Shown here piece by piece: positions 42,805 through 64,000 of a DNA stretch of 64,000 nt (the first letter of the stretch is position 1; the number at the start of each line of letters is the position of its first letter). Source of the DNA: Eonycteris spelaea (lineage: Eukaryota > Chordata > Mammalia > Chiroptera > Pteropodidae); contig PUFA01000072.1 of the NCBI GenBank assembly GCA_003508835.1, positions 1,550,001-1,614,000 of the forward strand, read 5' to 3'. The notes under the pieces are model-generated. The model had not been told where the DNA came from. It did not search any database and was given only the letters and a program-made list of their open reading frames with translations. The position numbers and the translations under genes are program-made.

Positions 42805-45800
42805 CAGTGCAAACAGCATTCATTTTATTGCTCGACTTCGCATGGGCACATACATAGTTAATTTTTAAAAACCATTTATACAGATGTTATTGATAAAGCT
42901 CATGTAACAACTGAGTGAAAATACAAAGAATATCAAAGCTAAAACACTCTGTAATAAATACAAATACAATGAAAATGATAAAACTTTGTTTTTAAAGTCA
43001 GTTCAGAGAAGGAAGAATATTACATTAAGTGAACTATACATCTAGAAACAAAACAACTCAGCATTTGGTACAATCCTCACCCTAACATAAGAACGGTAAA
43101 TACACAAACGGCGCCCACCGAACAGGTGCTGCAGCCTAAAAGCAGAAGCAGAAGGAGCCACTCTTCCCAACTACACAGGTGGCTGGGGCAGTCTCTGACT
43201 CCCAGTGAAGCCATCAGTTCAACGCACCAGAAGTTCAAGCAGACTTAGTGTCGTAAAATAAAGCAAATTACATTGTATTTAAAAGAAAGGAACTTGTGCT
43301 CTGGGCTGTAAATACAAAGGGGGAAAATGACTTGGTGAAAATAAAACCCATCCAGGGCAACAAACTATGTGCAAAACAAAATGTACACTATACACAGCAC
43401 TATTTAAAAACTCTTTACATCAAGAAATAAGACCTTTGAAATAAAACTCATCTCTGTACTGCATATGAGCTCTACAAAGTAACCACTGTTCATAATTAAG
43501 CATTCATGATGGAAAGGCAATGTATGGAAACGTGACATCACATATCTGAAATAACACAACTTGAGGAAAGATTAAAGAAACCCAGTTAAGAGGGACATGG
43601 TGGAAATAAATATTCACATTAAACATGAGGTGCAAGTCCAAGGTCCAACGACACATTGGGGGATTTTATTTGCTTAGCACCTATTTGGAAATAATCGGGT
43701 AGCATACTTTTGAAAATGAAATCTAAATCATGTTTTTATAAATTATGTTGGTGATACTATAGACTATTAGGGTAATTTGTTTCTTTTAAAGCTCTAGTAA
43801 GTCATTATTATAGTTAAAAAGGCACTCAAAAAGCAATGGTATTTGCCTGCCTGATATTGTACAGTATGGTAGTAGCATTTCATCATTACCACATCCATCA
43901 GTTACCATTTCTCTAAAGTATTCATGTACTTACTTTTTACTGAAAGATTATAAGAGTAGGCACAATTACACTGTACTAGTGCTTCAATATAAAAGAGAGA
44001 TGGACCTGCAACAGGTAAGGGACTATTGTGAAAGCTGAAAACTCCTGATAATCAAATAGTATACAAACCTTTTCTGTACATTTCAAGATGTCCTTCGGTA
44101 ACTAAGAATGCAGTAGGAAAACACAGAGTGTTTGGGAAGAGAAGGGTCAGCAGAAGCGCGTTACTACTGCACAGTTATGACTAGCTTGCATGTAGCAGTC
44201 AAATTTGGCTGAATGAATGAAGTGAATTGAAATACTTAGAAACTACATAAGTAGTTCTCAACTTGAAAGCAGCAAAATTTCCACTTCTTTTATGCCCTTC
44301 CCCACCCCTGATAGCTTTCTTGGAATTCTAATCTACAAAGGAGAAAAACTGGAGCTGCTCTGGGTGAGGAGGGCGGGGGCGGGGAGTTACAGGAGCCTGC
44401 TGAAATACCAACCAGCCCTTCTGCTCCCTCTCCCGCCCTTCTCAAAACACTACTTCTGAGGCACCTCTAGGAACCCCTTGGCTCCAAGAACAGACTGAAA
44501 AACCAGTCCGTCAAATGAAAGGACACAAAGGCTCTATTCGCTTCATAATTAAACTGCAAAATTTAAACAAGCCTATATCATCAAAATTTGCTATTCTTGA
44601 TTTCACATCAGTGTGAAAAGAATGAACAGTACAGATGTCTGAAGGCTAATTTTAAAAATCTTCCCATGATTTGATTTTTCCAATCCCTCACTCCAGAATT
44701 TGGGTTGTCTAATGGATCATGCAACATGCCACACACATTAAAAGCTAAATCTGGATATTTCAGAATCAGATGCTGATCTCCAACACCAAGGGACTGAGAT
44801 TTCCTTACTTTCGAAATGCACTCTTCAGTTTTAAAGTAATTTATACCATAGAGTTAAAATCACTATTTCTTTAGTAATCACATCCCCTGCCCCACCACCC
44901 TCACTTCATTTTGTTATGCAAAAGCAGGGTTTACTAAGTTTACTAAATGATCTTCAAGAGAAAATTTTTTCCTTTTTTATAGCTTTGGCTGATTAAAATA
45001 TCATGAGCAGCTACACAAAGATTCAGGATGATCTGCCTGTTAGAAACTTACACTGTAATGAGAATATAAGTTAGGTGTACTTGTTACAGGAGACTTTGGC
45101 TTATGGAAAGAGTATAACTGTTAAAGATAAGCTGACCCAGCAAAGAATGAAAATCCCATCCCATCCACAGGGATTGAGAAGCTATAAAAATGCAGGATTC
45201 CCATTTAAGATGAAACGTAAATCCAAAATCCTGGTCATACTGATTTAAGATTAAAAATTAGGATTTTTTTTTTAAGTCTTTTAAAAACAGGGAGCCCCTG
45301 AATCGTATTATAGCAAATAAGCTACTAAGTTTAGACTAAATAGTTGCATTAGGAATCTGACAACCAAAATAATATAGCTGTATTCCAGGAAATTTGTGCT
45401 TGAAAAATATAAAAAGACTCAGTTAGGCAAGGTTGAAACATATAATGCTTTTAAAATATAATGCTTTGCTATAGAAAAATGTAATATGTAAATGGCTTAA
45501 TTTTTTAAAGATAATGATTCTTTTAGCCAATTGTTTAGAAAGGTAGAATAATTCAAAATAATTTTATTTTTTTTACAAAGAGCAAGTACAGGAGCTGTTC
45601 AAAATCATATATTCAATCAAAATGAAATGTGACTTGTACCGACTGCTGAAGTTGTCTTGATGTTTGAGAGACTTGAAATCTGTGAAGCAATTTGAATAGA
45701 TTACCTTTTATAAAAATAGTAGTCTTTAAGTGTAGAATACTGCCTAACTCTGGAAATGTAGGAAAAGTCAGCATTCTTTAGGTTCAAGATATTAATTTTA

Positions 45801-46006
45801 AATAGCAGCTGAATGTGGCCTCATGGCAAAGCATGAAGACCTCTTTTTTCCTTGAAAAGGAATTTCAAAATTGTCCTTTCCCCTCACAGTGTCCTAAAAT
45901 TTTTTTAAAGGGGGGCATTTTCCTATATTTCAGCATTCCTTGAAATTCTGCTGAAAGGAGGCCGTCCCGGGTATAAACAGAGTCCTGGGTAAATCCTTGA
46001 AGTCTG
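42805..46006 (-). other. SMURF2 3' untranslated region
   Basis: 3.2 kb between the stop codon and the distal AATAAA. No interspersed repeat is recognisable in it, in contrast to DNA on both sides, which fits a conserved 3' UTR. It is AT-rich with many ATTTA pentamers on the SMURF2 strand, suggesting AU-rich-element control (inference). Confidence 0.65.
42824..42829 (-). terminator. SMURF2 distal polyadenylation signal AATAAA
   Basis: Minus strand reads GCAATAAAATG about 3.18 kb past the stop codon, matching the long 3' UTR of mammalian SMURF2. A weaker proximal candidate AATAAA lies at 45563-45568 within a T-rich context. Confidence 0.65.
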
Positions 46007-61139
<15,133 letters not shown>

Positions 61140-64000
61140 CTGCAAAAACAAATATGAAATAAAAAATACCTCATTGCTGGGCCTGCTGAGCCAAGCAAGT
61201 GTAAATGACACAGAACAATTCCATGAAGTCTGAGAAAATGTATTGTTTCAGAAACCTGAGATATTCAGCTGGAATCTTTAATTCCCAATGGCTTAACAAA
61301 CTTGCATATTCAAAATCCAATCCATAAATGGCTCAGAAACTTATCACATAGTCTACATTTTTAGAAAGTTTGTTCCTGGGCTATAATGTAATACAGATTT
61401 TAAATTAATATGAAAGTAATCACAACATTTGCCAACATAAGCTATACTTCAATATTCATCTGACAAAATACTGTTTTACAAATGCCAGTGATATAAAGAA
61501 TTAAATTTTTTCTAAAATCGCCCTTCAATTCTTTCTTTTTTTACTACATCATAAGATTTGTGTAAATAAATGTTCATTCTATGATTAATTTCAGTTCTTC
61601 AACAAAGCAAAACTGGAAATGTTATTGAAATTAGGATCTAAAAAATAATCGCTGTATATATTTTAAAGGATAACGTCTCCATTTTGAATTTTGAAATCTG
61701 TGAAGCTAGTGAATGAAGAATCTGTTTAAGAGACCTGTTAGAATACTCTAAGGCTTACTGCTACAAAAAAAAAAACAGACTTTTAATGGACCAAAGGCCA
61801 TTGTATCACATTCTTAAAATATTACAGAGACAAAGATTTATAGGACCTAAAAAATGAAATAAAAGCAGCATGTCTAAACTTATACTTTAATAGATAATTA
61901 TAATAATAACTCACCAAAATCATGCTTTAAAAGTTAAACTAGAAAAAAAATTTTCTTGAAAGAATCTGTTCTTGGTCATAATGAAACACAAGGATGGGCA
62001 CATATAAGCACCCACAGATTTGTTGAAACGGTCATTTTGATTCCTGCTTGTAGGTGCAAGATAGATTTTCTGCTACAGAACAACTAAAGCTTGGAAAAAA
62101 CACATATTTAGGACACTGCTAGTCTCAAAAGAAGCAAGAGAAAAGGTTCCAAAAATCCTTCTCAAATTAAAAAAAAAAAAGTGAATGGAGCTGAAGCTGG
62201 TACCTGAGTGGCAAGCCGGCAGAGGGGCAGGGTTGCCATGGGTGGTTGTTACTTGGGAACAGCCTCAGGCCAGGAGCAAGGTTGGAAAAGGAAATCTGAA
62301 ACTTCCCCACTATGCTAAGAACTCAAAGGGAGGATGAAGTGATTCCAGGAAAACATCCTAATTTCCCAATTTAGGTCCAGAGAACTCAAACCAGTTAGGC
62401 GCAAACTCACAAAGACCACCAAACACCTCAGAAAGGAAAGTCATGATGACCGAGTCAGCAGGAACGAACCCACAGATTTAGACCCCGGAGTACTGTCAGT
62501 GATCAAACAGAGAAAACAGCTATGATATGCAACAGTCAAAAAAAAGGGAACAGTTACAAAGGCAAAGTATCAATGAGAGATTATTAAGAATGAACAGATA
62601 GCTTTTTTTAAATGGAACTTTCAGACATGAAAAGCAAATGCTGAAATTAAAGAATAATTCTCCCAATATTATATGCAGAATTTGATTTTATATCATTTTA
62701 TTCAGAATTTTATAAATCTATAGTCATATGTGGGAGAGCTCTAAAGAACTGATCAAAAGAGCAGAAAATGAGAAACAATTTTTACTTCTAATTGGGAGAT
62801 AATGGAAGAAAAATGGGATGTTACACACCCGTGAAAAGTAATACAGATCTGTATTTCAAAACTAGAGTAGTCAGTACGCAATATGATGAAGAACAAGGCA
62901 TTCATCATTATTTTAAAGAGATATGCAAAACTTGAAATGGGACTTCTCAGATAAATCTAAGTTTACTGGATACCTTTAAATAAAGTTTAAGTGTCTTAGT
63001 TACACTATTTTATAAATGTCTTTGAACAGTGATAATATTTTAATAGAATCTAACTATTTATAGTCTGCTTTGATAAAAGATCCTCCATACGCAAAGGCAT
63101 ATTTACTAAAGGATCCTCCAAATATAAAAGATATGATGATACATGATGATATGAAGATATAATTTTTAAGATAACAATTTGGAGCAGAGAGACTAAAGAA
63201 AAATAATTCAGAGCATAATTTCAAGGTCATCATTCAACACTCAACATGAAATATTCTTAAACCTTTACAGAAGCCACTTATTCATTAATGAAAAACTGAC
63301 AAGTTTCCTTAGGAGTTAGAACATACAACCAAAATCTCTCTCAATTTCAATTTCTGATACTATTCTTTCAATAGAAAATGCAAGATCTACTTTCTCACTA
63401 TTGTAAATCATTTAGTTTTTAAAAAATCATTTTCTTCTATACATTTCTTTCAAATGATTTTAAATTACTTTATTAAAAAGCTCATCACTGAACTTCAATT
63501 GTATAAACAGAATCCAAAACAGTTTTCATAATTTATAACCAAAGTCTTATTTCTAAAAGTTAGGCCCCTGAATTTTTTTCAGTGAGCTCATTAATAAAAC
63601 AAAAATTTCCTCCCCACTACTTTTTTTAAAACAGCTTATATTACCAAGACACAGAAATGGCAATATTGATACAATAATTAATGATAGCACATTTCTTTGG
63701 TTGCCACTCTCAAGAGATTCTAATTAGCTCTATGACAAAGCAAAACAGTGTTATTATAATAGCTTTATTTATAAATAGAGAGAGTACCAAGCAATCCAAG
63801 ATTAGCTAGTCACATCTGGTTTTGATTCAAATACATGACTCTCGACAAGTAGAACTCTTGAGTATAAGCATTAGGCAGAACACGATTTTCGGTAAATGTG
63901 CTCAATAATGCCTGCAGTTCAAATGTACAAGTTTTGGCATTTGATAGAAATTTAATTTAATTAGGTTATTTATTTTCTACATTAAAAACGAAACTTTATC
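61140..64000 (-). other. SMURF2 intron upstream of the WW3 exon, partial
   Basis: 2.9 kb of AT-rich intron to the window edge. No exon encoding WW2 or other SMURF2 parts is present. The stretch at 62160-62560 may be an old L1 5' piece, but I cannot place it. Confidence 0.6.

Overview
This is a eukaryotic, clearly mammalian, nuclear window: interrupted genes with GT-AG (and two GC-AG) introns, a CpG-rich shared promoter, LINE-1, MIR, MER5 and LTR fossils, and no bacterial features. Three neighbouring genes can be read by protein identity, in the order known from human 17q23-q24: DDX5 (minus strand), CEP95 (plus strand) and SMURF2 (minus strand). Two copies of a retroposed 5S-rRNA-like SINE with target-site duplications, plus a short third piece, carry the same diagnostic substitutions. 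5S-derived SINEs are described from fruit bats (Pteropodidae) and one rodent lineage (springhare), so a megabat is my best guess for the organism; this is inference.

Layout. 1-5286: DDX5, an RNA helicase, exons 1-11 plus part of exon 12; the rest of its 3' end lies left of the window. The intron at 45-1272 carries miR-3064 and miR-5047. 5287-6317: bidirectional DDX5/CEP95 promoter (TATA box on the DDX5 side; CCAAT, ETS, E-box and GC-box motifs). 6318-37540: CEP95, 20 exons, with introns full of repeats (a 3.7 kb dead L1, an antisense L1, a small TIR DNA transposon, MIRs, two 5S SINEs). 37541-42804: intergenic space between the converging 3' ends, with another L1. 42805-64000: SMURF2, a HECT E3 ubiquitin ligase, with a 3.2 kb 3' UTR, the last ten coding exons (third WW domain and whole HECT domain), and part of the next intron upstream. 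The C2, WW1 and WW2 exons lie to the right of the window.

The most unexpected observation is that each of the three conserved genes carries at least one small frame-breaking indel in an otherwise near-perfect exon: an extra dinucleotide in DDX5 exon 7, an extra dinucleotide in CEP95 exon 2, a frame conflict at CEP95 exons 13/14, and a missing A in a homopolymer in SMURF2's HECT domain. All are at short tandem or homopolymer sequence. Consensus or assembly error is the simplest explanation, because DDX5 and SMURF2 are otherwise intact at the protein level. True loss of CEP95 is less likely but checkable. I found no new multi-gene system; the window is an ordinary housekeeping locus whose interest lies in intronic microRNAs placed at a splice site, GC-AG introns, lineage-informative SINEs and nested repeats.
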